Source of the DNA: JBOHRE01 sp050732635
Lineage (GTDB): Bacteria > Gemmatimonadota > Gemmatimonadetes > Longimicrobiales > RSA9
Assembly (NCBI GenBank): GCA_050732635.1
Contig: JBOHRE010000086.1
Span: forward strand, 1 to 13,616
Direction: 5' to 3'
Length of the DNA stretch: 13,616 bases
The translations under genes were made by a program, and so were the position numbers. The notes beneath the pieces are model-generated. The model had not been told where the DNA came from, searched no databases, and was given only the letters and a program-made list of their open reading frames with translations. Positions within the stretch are counted from its first letter, which is position 1. The number at the start of each line of letters is the position of its first letter. Shown here one piece after another: positions 5,534 to 12,900 of this stretch.

Positions 5534-7468
5534 TCAGTTCCACAGCTCCCACTTGACTCCGTAGATGATGCGGAGACCGGGCAGCATGCGGCCGGGGATG
5601 TCGAGGAAGGGCTCGCCGGTCATGTTCTCGTAGCGCAGGAACGCGCGCACGGTGACGATGCGGATGTAGAGGTAGCCGTCGAAGGTGGTGCGGGCGGGAA
5701 CGAGCTCGGGCGCGCCGCCGGCGATCGGCGGCACGAGCGTTTCGCCGCGGTGCACGGCCTCGAGGCGGGCCAGCACCTCGAGGTTGCCGCTCTCGAGCGG
5801 CAGGCCGTGGTAGACGATGGCGCCGCGCGCATCCTCGGCGGGCGTGTAGGTCCAGAGCTGATCGTCGGTCCACACGGTGCCCGCGAGATCGACGCGGAAG
5901 CCGCCGAACAGCGGCACACTGGCGTTGACCTCGAAGCCACTCATATCGCCACCGGGGTAGGCGGCGCCGACGGAGTCGAAGGGTGCTCCGAGCGCGAGCA
6001 CCGAGTCGGCGTGGACCCGCAGCGCCGCCCCTTCGACATAGGCGCCGCCGAACTCCCAGGCTGCGCCGAGCCGCAGGCCCGAACGCTCGATGAGCGCGAC
6101 CTCCTCGATCGGGTCGGCCTCCGCCACCACTGCTGCAGTGTCCTCGGGCGCGAGCAGGCGGACCGCGCCGACCCGGCCACGATCGAGGCCGGCGAAGAGG
6201 CGCACGCCCGCAAAGGGGCCGAGCTCGGCGCGGGTGGAGAGCGACATCGCGCGACCGGCTTCCCGCCACTGTTCGACTCTCGCCTCACCTGACAGCGAGA
6301 GCAGCGGCCGCGGCGCCACGCTTGCGCGCAGCGACGCATCGAGCGCGGGCGCGCGGGCGCTGGAGCGCCAACGCACGGCAGCGAGGCCGCGCACTGGACC
6401 GCGCCCGGCGCTGATGCGCGCGCCGAGCTGCGTGCTCGGACGCTCGACCTCGAGCGTGTCGAGCACGGTTTGCTCGACGCTGTCCTCGTCGAGCTCGGTG
6501 CGCGCCACGACGTCCTCGTACTGCTCCTGCGAGCCGCCGCCATAGAGCTCGGCGACGACGCCTTCGCCGAGCGCGGCCGTGCGCGCGCGCAATAGCACAT
6601 CCTGACGGTTCCGCTCGGACGGGAACGGCGACTCCCCACCGCGTTCCAGGTCCGAACGACGATACTCGAACCTGAGGCCGTGGTCGCCGTAGACCCAGGA
6701 CCACTGCAGCCACGCGTTGGTGATGTTCGACGGCTCGGCCACGCCGAGCCCGTTGCCATCCAGGCGCTCGAAGCCGGCGCCGAACGGACCGATCAGAAGG
6801 CGCGGCGTGAGGAAGAGCCCGCGGAAGCTGCTGACGCCGAGCGGCTCGCCGGTCTGTGCTTCGACGACGCTGTAGGGCTCGGCGGTCGTGGACGTCAGCG
6901 TCTCGAGCTCGATACGCAGCCGGTCGGCGCGGCGCTCGACGCGCACTTCGTGCAGGTTGACGAGCGGCATCACGGCCAGATCCGCGGCCGGGTCGGTGAG
7001 CGGGTCGAGCGCGAAGCCGTCGAGGAAGATCTCCGTGCTGCCGGCACCACCGCCGAACAGCGTCGCTTCCGGACCGGCGTAATAGCCCGGACGGAATGCG
7101 AGGACGCCGGGGATGCGCTCGAGCAGGTCCGCCACGGTCAACGCGGCGCTGCGCAGCAGCGCGTCACGGCGCCAGATCCACACGCCGGCGGCGAATCCGG
7201 AGTCGGCGGGCAGCGGCAGCGCGCTGAGCTGAGGCGGTGGTGACGCGGCGGTGGTGTCGGGGTGAACCGCGGTGTCCGGCTCGGGCAGATCACGCGCGAT
7301 GCGGAGCGTATCGAGGCCTGGCGGATCGGCTGGCAGCGTATCGCGCGGGAGCGTATCCGGCGGCACCGGCTGCTGCGCACGCGCAGTGCCGGCGGCGAGC
7401 AGGAACAGCGCGCCGATGAGCAGGCCACGCAAGATCGAGCCGAGCCCCCAATCGAAGACGACGCGCAC
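5534..7468 (-). CDS. TonB-plug-like outer-membrane protein
   Basis: Exported protein of about 644 residues. From the GTG chosen here, residues 1-31 form a signal peptide (hydrophobic LLIGALFLLAAG, then TARA before QQ). A Pro/Asp/Thr-rich linker with repeated DTLP follows to about residue 92. Residues 110-178 resemble a TonB-receptor plug, with LTVADLLERIPGV, a Gly-rich turn, EIFLDGF and LHEVRVERR. The remainder alternates polar and hydrophobic strands and ends in GVKWELWN, as expected of a beta-barrel. I see no TonB box, so energised import is uncertain. The frame is open to a GTG at 7535-7537, overlapping pepA, but the third of three consecutive GTG codons has AGGGG five bases upstream and gives a clean signal peptide. 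It follows pepA by about 35 bases. The cargo is unknown. Confidence 0.8.
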   Translation of the reverse strand: MRVVFDWGLGSILRGLLIGALFLLAAGTARAQQPVPPDTLPRDTLPADPPGLDTLRIARDLPEPDTAVHPDTTAASPPPQLSALPLPADSGFAAGVWIWRRDALLRSAALTVADLLERIPGVLAFRPGYYAGPEATLFGGGAGSTEIFLDGFALDPLTDPAADLAVMPLVNLHEVRVERRADRLRIELETLTSTTAEPYSVVEAQTGEPLGVSSFRGLFLTPRLLIGPFGAGFERLDGNGLGVAEPSNITNAWLQWSWVYGDHGLRFEYRRSDLERGGESPFPSERNRQDVLLRARTAALGEGVVAELYGGGSQEQYEDVVARTELDEDSVEQTVLDTLEVERPSTQLGARISAGRGPVRGLAAVRWRSSARAPALDASLRASVAPRPLLSLSGEARVEQWREAGRAMSLSTRAELGPFAGVRLFAGLDRGRVGAVRLLAPEDTAAVVAEADPIEEVALIERSGLRLGAAWEFGGAYVEGAALRVHADSVLALGAPFDSVGAAYPGGDMSGFEVNASVPLFGGFRVDLAGTVWTDDQLWTYTPAEDARGAIVYHGLPLESGNLEVLARLEAVHRGETLVPPIAGGAPELVPARTTFDGYLYIRIVTVRAFLRYENMTGEPFLDIPGRMLPGLRIIYGVKWELWN

Positions 7469-7503
7469 CACCACCCCTGCAGCTGCTCGTGCGGCCGCCC
7501 GGC

Positions 7504-9033
7504 TCAAGTCGATCGTTCCGCCCGCGTCCGCACCCACTCGACGAAGAGCCGTGTCGGCACGCCGGTGGCGCCCTTGCGCAGCGGCGGCGCATCCTCGTCG
7601 GCCCAGGCCGTGCCCGCAATATCGAGGTGCGCCCAGGGGATGTCGCCGACGAACTCCTTGAGGAACCAGCCAGCGGTGATCGTGCCGGCCGCGCGCCCGC
7701 CCGAGTTCTTGATGTCGGCAATCTGCGAATCGATCTGCTTGCGGTACTCGTCCCAGAGTGGGAGCGGCCAGCAGCGCTGCCCGATGCGTTGTCCAGCGGC
7801 GCGCAGCTCATCGATCAGCGCGCCATCGGTGCCCATGAGTCCGATGGCGTGATGGCCCAGGGCGATGGTGACCGCGCCCGTGAGCGTGGCCGCATCCACC
7901 ATGGCGGCGGGTTTGTAACGGTGGGCGTACGACAGCGCATCGGCCACGATCAGACGGCCCTCCGCATCGGTATTGACCACCTCGATGGTCTTACCGAGGT
8001 GACTCTTCACGATGTCGCCCGGCTTGAGGGCACGGCCGGAGGGCAGGTTCTCCGTGGCCGGCACCAGGCCGACCACGTTGGCCTCGAGCCCGAGCTGCGC
8101 GATGGCCGACAACGCCGCGATGACCGCGGCACCGCCCGACATGTCGTACTTCATGTCCTCCATGCGGTCGGCAGGCTTGATCGAGATGCCGCCCGAATCA
8201 AAGGTGACGCCTTTGCCGACCAGCACCAGTGGTGCCTCGCCCTGTGCGCCGCCGTGGTACTCCATGATGATGAAGCGCGGCTCCTCGTCACTGCCTCGAG
8301 CGACCGCCAACACAGCGCGTAGCCCGTGCTGCTCCAGTCCGGCCCGATCGAAAACGGTCACCTCGAACCCGTGCTGCTGCCCGAGCCTGCGCGCCGTTTC
8401 GGCAAGGAACGTCGGTGTCGCCTCGTTGCCCGGCCGCGTCGCCAGCTCGCGAGCCAGGTTCTCCGCGCGCGCAATCACGATGGCGGTGGCGACGGCGCGC
8501 TGCATCGTCGCGCGCTCGGCGTCGTCCTTCGCGGTCAGTACCACGCGCTCCAGTCCGGCACGCGGCGCGTCATCGGTCGTGGTCTTGAGCTCGCGGAATT
8601 GCCAGGCGGCCAGGACCGCCGACTCCGCAGCTCCACGCGCGGCCAGGTACGGCCCCATGTGCTCGCTGAGCGCCTCGATGTGGCCAAGCGCCAGCGTGAT
8701 CTCCTTGACGCCGATCGCTTCCGCGCGCCGGACGGCAACGCCGACCGAGCGTCGCACCGTCTCGAGCGTGAAATCCTCGCGCTTGCCCGCGCCGACCATG
8801 AGCACGCGCTCGGGACCACCCTCATCGGCGCCGTAGAGAAGCAGGCACTCGTCCTTCTTGCCGCGGAAATCACCGCGCTCCAGCGTGCGCCGCAGCGCCC
8901 CGCCGATCACGTCATCGACCGCGGCGGCCGCGCCGAGTGGTACGCGGTCGCGCTCGAACTGTTGCAGGACGAGGAGCGGGGTGCGGATGCGAGCAGGCTC
9001 GGCCTGGACGATCGTGACTTCGAGGTCTGCCAT
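7504..9033 (-). CDS. pepA: Leucyl aminopeptidase, M17 family (cytosol aminopeptidase)
   Basis: This 509-residue metallopeptidase removes N-terminal residues from peptides, recycling amino acids in the cytoplasm. The N-terminal macro-like domain covers about the first 165 residues, and the catalytic domain shows all expected residues. Metal ligands are K274 and D279 (GKGVTFDSGG), D297 (KYDMSGG), and D356 and E358 in the family signature NTDAEGRL (354-361). The catalytic lysine is K286 (SIKP) and the arginine is R360. No signal peptide is present. Some PepA proteins also bind DNA in plasmid resolution or gene regulation, and nothing here tests that. It lies 33 bases after icd, apparently co-transcribed with the TCA genes. 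Confidence 0.96.
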   Translation of the reverse strand: MADLEVTIVQAEPARIRTPLLVLQQFERDRVPLGAAAAVDDVIGGALRRTLERGDFRGKKDECLLLYGADEGGPERVLMVGAGKREDFTLETVRRSVGVAVRRAEAIGVKEITLALGHIEALSEHMGPYLAARGAAESAVLAAWQFRELKTTTDDAPRAGLERVVLTAKDDAERATMQRAVATAIVIARAENLARELATRPGNEATPTFLAETARRLGQQHGFEVTVFDRAGLEQHGLRAVLAVARGSDEEPRFIIMEYHGGAQGEAPLVLVGKGVTFDSGGISIKPADRMEDMKYDMSGGAAVIAALSAIAQLGLEANVVGLVPATENLPSGRALKPGDIVKSHLGKTIEVVNTDAEGRLIVADALSYAHRYKPAAMVDAATLTGAVTIALGHHAIGLMGTDGALIDELRAAGQRIGQRCWPLPLWDEYRKQIDSQIADIKNSGGRAAGTITAGWFLKEFVGDIPWAHLDIAGTAWADEDAPPLRKGATGVPTRLFVEWVRTRAERST

Positions 9034-9066
9034 GATCCCCGGTGTTCGTTTGCGGGCCGCTCGGCC

Positions 9067-10302
9067 CTAGACCATGTGCTTGACGATCTGCTCGGCGAAA
9101 CCGGAGGTGGACACCAGCGTCGCCCCGTCCATCTGCCGCTCCAGATCGTAGGTGACGGTGCGCGCGCGGATCGCGCCCTCCAGTCCGCGGACAACGAGCT
9201 GCGCGGCCTCGTCCCAGCCGAGGTGCTCGAGCATCATGACGCCGGACAGGATCAGCGACCCCGGATTCACCTTGTCCTGATCGGCATACTTCGGCGCCGT
9301 GCCGTGCGTGGCCTCGAACACCGCGACGTCATCGCCGACGTTCGCGCCCGGCGCCATGCCCAGTCCACCGACCTGCGCGGCAGCCGCATCGGACATGTAA
9401 TCGCCGTTCAGATTCGGCATCGCCAGCACCGAGTACTCGGCGGGCCGCAGCAGGATCTGCTGGAACATGGCATCGGCGATGCGGTCCTTGATCAGGACGC
9501 GCCGGCCGGCGCCGTTGCTCGCCTCCGACTCCGGAATCGTCTGTTGAGCGAAGCGTTCCCTGGCCACCTCGTAGCCCCACTCGCGGAACGCGCCTTCCGT
9601 GTACTTCATGATGTTGCCCTTGTGCACCAAGGTAACGGAGTCACGCTTGCGCTGGATCGCATAGCGGATCGCCGCAGCCACGAGCCGCTTCGTGCCGTAC
9701 TCGCTCATGGGCTTGATGCCGATGCCGCTGTGCTCGCGGATCTCGGCGCCCATCTCCTCCACCAGAAAGCGACGCACACGCTCCGCCGGCTCACTGTCGG
9801 CCGCCCACTCGATCCCTGCGTACAGGTCCTCCGTGTTCTCGCGGAAGATGACGACGTCGAGCTTCTCCGGCTCGCGCACCGGCGAGGGCACACCGGGGAT
9901 GTAGCGCACGGGGCGGATGCAGGCGTACAGGTCGAGCACCTGTCGCAAGGTCACGTTGAGCGAGCGGATGCCGCCGCCAACCGGCGTGGTGAGCGGCCCC
10001 TTGATGCCGACCTTGAATTCGGTCAGGGCGCTAAGCGTCTCCTCGGGCAGCCAGTCACCGGTGAGGCGGTGCGCCTTTTCGCCGGCGACGACCTCCATCC
10101 AGGCGAAGCCGCGGCTGCCGTCGTAGGCCGTCGCGACCGCGGCGTCGAGCACGCGGCGCGTCGCGCGCCAGATGTCGGGGCCGGTGCCGTCGCCCTCGAT
10201 GAACGGCAGGATCGGGCGATCCGGCACCAGCAACTCGCCGTCGCGCACCTCGATCGCGCTGCCATCGTGCGGCACGCCGGCCCACCTGTAGTCGGACGCC
10301 AT
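9067..10302 (-). CDS. icd: NADP-dependent isocitrate dehydrogenase
   Basis: This 411-residue enzyme oxidatively decarboxylates isocitrate to 2-oxoglutarate. It closely follows the E. coli type: GGGIRSLNV carries S114, equivalent to the regulatory serine phosphorylated by AceK, and substrate-binding R120, R130, R154, Y161 and K228 align. The metal site includes D273 (IKDRIADA) and D301/D305 (NGDYMSD). NADP rather than NAD use is indicated by K338-Y339 (HGTAPKYA) and R389, matching the E. coli NADP-selective residues. The ATG at 10300-10302 follows gltA by 15 bases, so the two TCA enzymes are probably co-transcribed. No aceK is visible in this window, so phospho-regulation cannot be inferred. 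Confidence 0.97.
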   Translation of the reverse strand: MASDYRWAGVPHDGSAIEVRDGELLVPDRPILPFIEGDGTGPDIWRATRRVLDAAVATAYDGSRGFAWMEVVAGEKAHRLTGDWLPEETLSALTEFKVGIKGPLTTPVGGGIRSLNVTLRQVLDLYACIRPVRYIPGVPSPVREPEKLDVVIFRENTEDLYAGIEWAADSEPAERVRRFLVEEMGAEIREHSGIGIKPMSEYGTKRLVAAAIRYAIQRKRDSVTLVHKGNIMKYTEGAFREWGYEVARERFAQQTIPESEASNGAGRRVLIKDRIADAMFQQILLRPAEYSVLAMPNLNGDYMSDAAAAQVGGLGMAPGANVGDDVAVFEATHGTAPKYADQDKVNPGSLILSGVMMLEHLGWDEAAQLVVRGLEGAIRARTVTYDLERQMDGATLVSTSGFAEQIVKHMV

Positions 10303-10317
10303 GGCTGGTTCCTGCGC

Positions 10318-11451
10318 TCAATCTCGTTGGTCGATCGGCGTCGCGGTGAGGCCGAGCGGGCCCGTGTAATCGGCCTTGGGCCGGATCAGACGGTTGTCCC
10401 GGAGCTGCTCGAGCATGTGCGCGGTCCAGCCGGCGGCCCTGGCACAGGCAAAGATCACGGTGAAGCTGTCAGCAGGCACGCCGATCGTGTAGTACAGCGG
10501 CGCACTGAAGAAATCGACGTTGGGGTAAACCTTCTTGCCGCGCGCCTCCATCTCCTCGCCCATGACCTCGACCACCCGGTTGGCGATGTCCAGCCAGCGA
10601 GTGTCGCCGGCGCGGCGGGCGTACTCCTCGGCGAAGCGGCGCAGAATCGGCGCCCGCGGATCGAGCGTTCGGTACACGCGATGGCCGAAGCCCATGATCT
10701 TCTCGCCGCGGTCCAGCATGCTCGCCACGTAGTCGGGCACCGCCTCCGGACCGGGGATCTGCTCGAGCATTTCCATCACGCGCTGATTCGCGCCGCCGTG
10801 CAGCGGACCCTTGAGCGTGCCGATCGCCGAGACCGTGCCTGAATGCATGTCGGCGAGCGTCGCCACGGTGACGCGCGCCGCGAACGTGGACGCGTTCAGT
10901 CCGTGCTCGGCGTGGAGCGTGAAGGCGACGTCCATGATGCGCGTTTGCAGATCGTCGGGAAGGCGGCCGGTCGCCATGTACAGGAAGTTGGCGGCGTGAC
11001 CCAGGTCGTCGCGCGGTTGGAGCGGCTGCTCGCCGCGGCGGAGGCGCTCGAAGGCGCCGGCCAGTGTGATCATCTGCGCCGTAATGCGCACCGCCTTGCG
11101 CGCGTTGGCGTCGGCGGACATGTCCTCCGCGTCCGGATCAAAATGCGCCAGTACGGAGACAGCAGTGCGCAGCGCCGCCATGGGGTGGGTCTCACGCGGC
11201 AGGCGGCGCAGAATGTCGATGACCTCGGCACGCACGTGGCGCTCCGTCGCCATGCGATTCTGCAGGCCATGGAGCGCGCGGCGATTCGGCAGCGCGCCGT
11301 ACCAGAGGAGGTGGCAGACTTCCTCGAAGGTGGTGTGCTCGGCCAGATCCTGAATGTCGTAGCCGCGGTAGATCAGCCGACCTTCCTCCCCGAGCACGAG
11401 CCCCAGCTCGGACTCGGCGGCGACCACTCCTTCCAGTCCCTTGCTCGTCAT
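10318..11451 (-). CDS. gltA: Citrate synthase
   Basis: This 377-residue enzyme condenses acetyl-CoA and oxaloacetate at the entry of the TCA cycle. The catalytic residues are H218 (KGPLHGGANQ), H257 (GFGHRVY) and D313 (PNVDFFSAPLYY), and the HAEHGLNAS segment at 180-188 precedes them. The frame is open 63 codons upstream, but that extension is basic, unlike any citrate synthase, and overlaps the promoter region; the ATG at 11449-11451 gives the expected family start. Short citrate synthases of this type overlap in sequence with 2-methylcitrate synthase. I prefer citrate synthase because icd follows 15 bases downstream and no propionate genes are visible. The ATG lacks a strong ribosome-binding site. 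Confidence 0.94.
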   Translation of the reverse strand: MTSKGLEGVVAAESELGLVLGEEGRLIYRGYDIQDLAEHTTFEEVCHLLWYGALPNRRALHGLQNRMATERHVRAEVIDILRRLPRETHPMAALRTAVSVLAHFDPDAEDMSADANARKAVRITAQMITLAGAFERLRRGEQPLQPRDDLGHAANFLYMATGRLPDDLQTRIMDVAFTLHAEHGLNASTFAARVTVATLADMHSGTVSAIGTLKGPLHGGANQRVMEMLEQIPGPEAVPDYVASMLDRGEKIMGFGHRVYRTLDPRAPILRRFAEEYARRAGDTRWLDIANRVVEVMGEEMEARGKKVYPNVDFFSAPLYYTIGVPADSFTVIFACARAAGWTAHMLEQLRDNRLIRPKADYTGPLGLTATPIDQRD

Positions 11452-11498
11452 ATCGGATTCAAAGCCTGGGCGAATCGGCGACCACCGACTAAATAGGG

Positions 11499-11533
11499 GC
11501 CGGCATCCCCGGCGCTTCTGGCGAGGAAGCCAG
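11499..11533 (-). promoter_or_regulatory. Two hairpins in the gltA leader
   Basis: If transcription starts near 11565, the gltA leader is about 114 bases and holds two consecutive stems. One is CTGGC/GCCAG (11518-11522 with 11529-11533, 6-base loop). The other is GCCGG/CCGGC (11499-11503 with 11509-11513, 5-base loop). An A/U-rich CTATTTA follows the second in the transcribed direction. The pair could support attenuation or leader control. I recognise no known riboswitch in it. Confidence 0.35.
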
Positions 11534-11571
11534 CCCCCGTCCGGCCGTGGCAGCGCGCGGCCAGCGGGCGC

Positions 11572-11600
11572 AGTATAGTGGCGGGGTTTCTGACGTGCAA
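11572..11600 (-). promoter_or_regulatory. Candidate sigma-70-type promoter of the gltA unit
   Basis: The minus strand reads TTGCAC (11595-11600), then exactly 17 bases, then TATACT (11572-11577, five of six matches to TATAAT). The spacing and strong -10 box in otherwise GC-rich DNA make this the best promoter in the divergent gap. It would start transcription near 11565. The -35 match is only three of six. Confidence 0.5.
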
Positions 11601-11657
11601 GCCGATGCCGACCGTGATCCGAGTGACATTTCGAGGCCATCGATCGTCCATTGTAGG

Positions 11658-12257
11658 ATGGAGCATCCGGCTCGCGTGACCCGATCCGGCGCAGCGGCTC
11701 CGGCGGCGGACCCGAGCGATGCGGAGATCGTCAAGCGGGTCCGCGCCGGCGAGCGCGACGCCTACCGCATCGTCGTCACGCGCTACCAGGACGGGCTGTT
11801 CCGGTACGCGTTGCGCATGACCGGGTCGAGCGACGTGGCCTCCGACCTGGTGCAGGCGGCGCTGGTCAAGGGCTATGTGCGGCTGCGCAGCTGCCGCGAG
11901 CCGGAGCGGTTCCAGGCGTGGCTGTTCCGCATCCTGGTCAACGGCTGCAAGGATTGGCTGAAGAGCGGACGGCGACGGGACGTCGGGCTGGATGCGATCG
12001 GGCCGACACGCGCGGCGACGAAGGAGGATCCGGAGCATCGGCTGGGCCAGCTCGAGCTGCGGCATGCGCTCGAGCAGGCCCTGGCAGCCCTGCCGGACGT
12101 ACAGCGCGAGGCGTTCTTGCTGAAGCACGTCGAGGGGTTATCGTACGAGGAGATGGCGGAGCGCTGCGGCGCCTCGCTGTCGGCACTGAAGATGCGCGTC
12201 ATGCGCGCGCGCGAGGCACTGCGCGAGAATCTGGAGCGTACCGAACATGCGCCCTGA
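11658..12257 (+). CDS. ECF-type RNA polymerase sigma factor
   Basis: This protein of 199 residues has the two-domain layout of extracytoplasmic-function sigma factors, which redirect RNA polymerase to a small regulon. Region 2 runs from about residue 21 to 105 (DAEIVKRVRAGERDAY, RYALRMTGSSDVASDLVQAALVKGY, FQAWLFRILVNGCKDW). Region 4 covers about 135-190 (LPDVQREAFLLKHVEGLSYEEMAERCG, then SLSALKMRVMRAREAL as the recognition helix). The frame is open upstream to 11547, but the ATG at 11658 precedes region 2 by a normal distance and lies clear of the gltA promoter. No ribosome-binding site is obvious. It overlaps the next gene by 11 bases, the usual arrangement for a sigma factor and its regulator. 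I see no convincing autoregulatory promoter. The target regulon is unknown. Confidence 0.9.
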   Translation: MEHPARVTRSGAAAPAADPSDAEIVKRVRAGERDAYRIVVTRYQDGLFRYALRMTGSSDVASDLVQAALVKGYVRLRSCREPERFQAWLFRILVNGCKDWLKSGRRRDVGLDAIGPTRAATKEDPEHRLGQLELRHALEQALAALPDVQREAFLLKHVEGLSYEEMAERCGASLSALKMRVMRAREALRENLERTEHAP

Positions 12258-12900
12258 GCTGCACGAATACCTGGACGGCGAGCTGCCGCGCGAGGAGCTG
12301 GTCGAGGCGGCGCAGGCCGAGCTGCGCGAGTGGGACGCGCTCGACGGCGCGCTCGACGCGCTGCGTGCGCAAAGCGCACCGCCCTGGTTGGCCACGCGCA
12401 TCATGCACGCGCTGCCCCGGCACGCGCCGCGGCCTGGCTGGCGCCGCGCGCTCGACTGGCTGCTGCGACCCCACTCGGTCCGGCTGCGCCCTGCGGCACT
12501 GCTCGCGCCCGCGGCTGCGATTCTGATCGCGGTCATTGCCTTACCGGATACGCGGCCCGGGACCGAGCCACTCACGCCGCAGCTCACCGCCACACCGGCC
12601 GCAGGCGAGGCGGAGATCTATGTCCAGTTCACGCTCGACGCGCGCGACGCCGCGGCGGTCGCCCTGGCCGGCGACTTCAATGGCTGGGACCCCTCCGAAC
12701 ACGCGCTACGCGACCCCGATGGCGACGGCATCTGGTCCGCGATGTTCCCGCTACCGACGGGGCTGCACAAATACATGTTCGTGGTGGATGGCGTGGAATG
12801 GGTGAGCGATCCACGCGCCGAGCGGCACGTCGACGATGGCTTCGGCATGCGCAACGCGCTGATCGCGGTAGGCCCGGTCGGCGAGGCGGCCGGCAGCTGA
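12247..12900 (+). CDS. Membrane protein with anti-sigma-like N-terminus and CBM48/AMPK-type glycogen-binding domain
   Basis: This protein of 217 residues is co-encoded with the ECF sigma factor. The N-terminus (HEYLDGELP and an acidic helix to about residue 55) resembles the end of zinc-finger anti-sigma domains, but the H-x3-C-x2-C motif is absent. One membrane helix lies at about 82-99, so residues 100-217 should be outside the cytoplasm. Residues 122-208 form a carbohydrate-binding fold like the AMPK beta glycogen-binding domain, with AGDFNGWDP (141-149), GIWSAMFPLPTG and KYMFVVDGVEWVSDP. W147, W185 and N203 align with AMPK glycogen contacts; the contact lysine aligns with M177, although K175 is close by. 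A GGAG lies about 9 bases before the ATG. Inference: a transmembrane regulator that holds the sigma factor and reports on a glucan or partner outside. Confidence 0.82.
   Translation: MRPELHEYLDGELPREELVEAAQAELREWDALDGALDALRAQSAPPWLATRIMHALPRHAPRPGWRRALDWLLRPHSVRLRPAALLAPAAAILIAVIALPDTRPGTEPLTPQLTATPAAGEAEIYVQFTLDARDAAAVALAGDFNGWDPSEHALRDPDGDGIWSAMFPLPTGLHKYMFVVDGVEWVSDPRAERHVDDGFGMRNALIAVGPVGEAAGS

Noticed and set aside
8326..10842. An 838-codon open frame on the plus strand opposite pepA, icd and gltA
   Set aside because: It is antisense to three genes with intact catalytic motifs, and its product is Arg/His/Leu-rich with no recognisable domain, as expected from the complementary frame of GC-rich coding DNA.
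11452..11640. A 63-codon N-terminal extension of citrate synthase
   Set aside because: It is basic and unlike the family, and it spans the predicted promoter; the family-typical start is the ATG at 11449-11451.
11623..11656. A possible autoregulatory promoter for the sigma factor (GTGACA and downstream elements)
   Set aside because: GTGACA resembles a -35 box, but no convincing -10 partner or ECF-type GGAAC element with correct spacing is present.
11547..11657. An upstream start for the ECF sigma factor
   Set aside because: It would add 37 residues without homology and place the start inside the divergent gltA promoter and leader; the ATG at 11658 gives normal family spacing before region 2.
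12798..12896. An ATG start for the final outer-membrane protein, about 100 bases inside the upstream gene
   Set aside because: It would add an Arg-rich stretch of 33 residues before the signal peptide, which is incompatible with normal export; it is kept only as an alternative.
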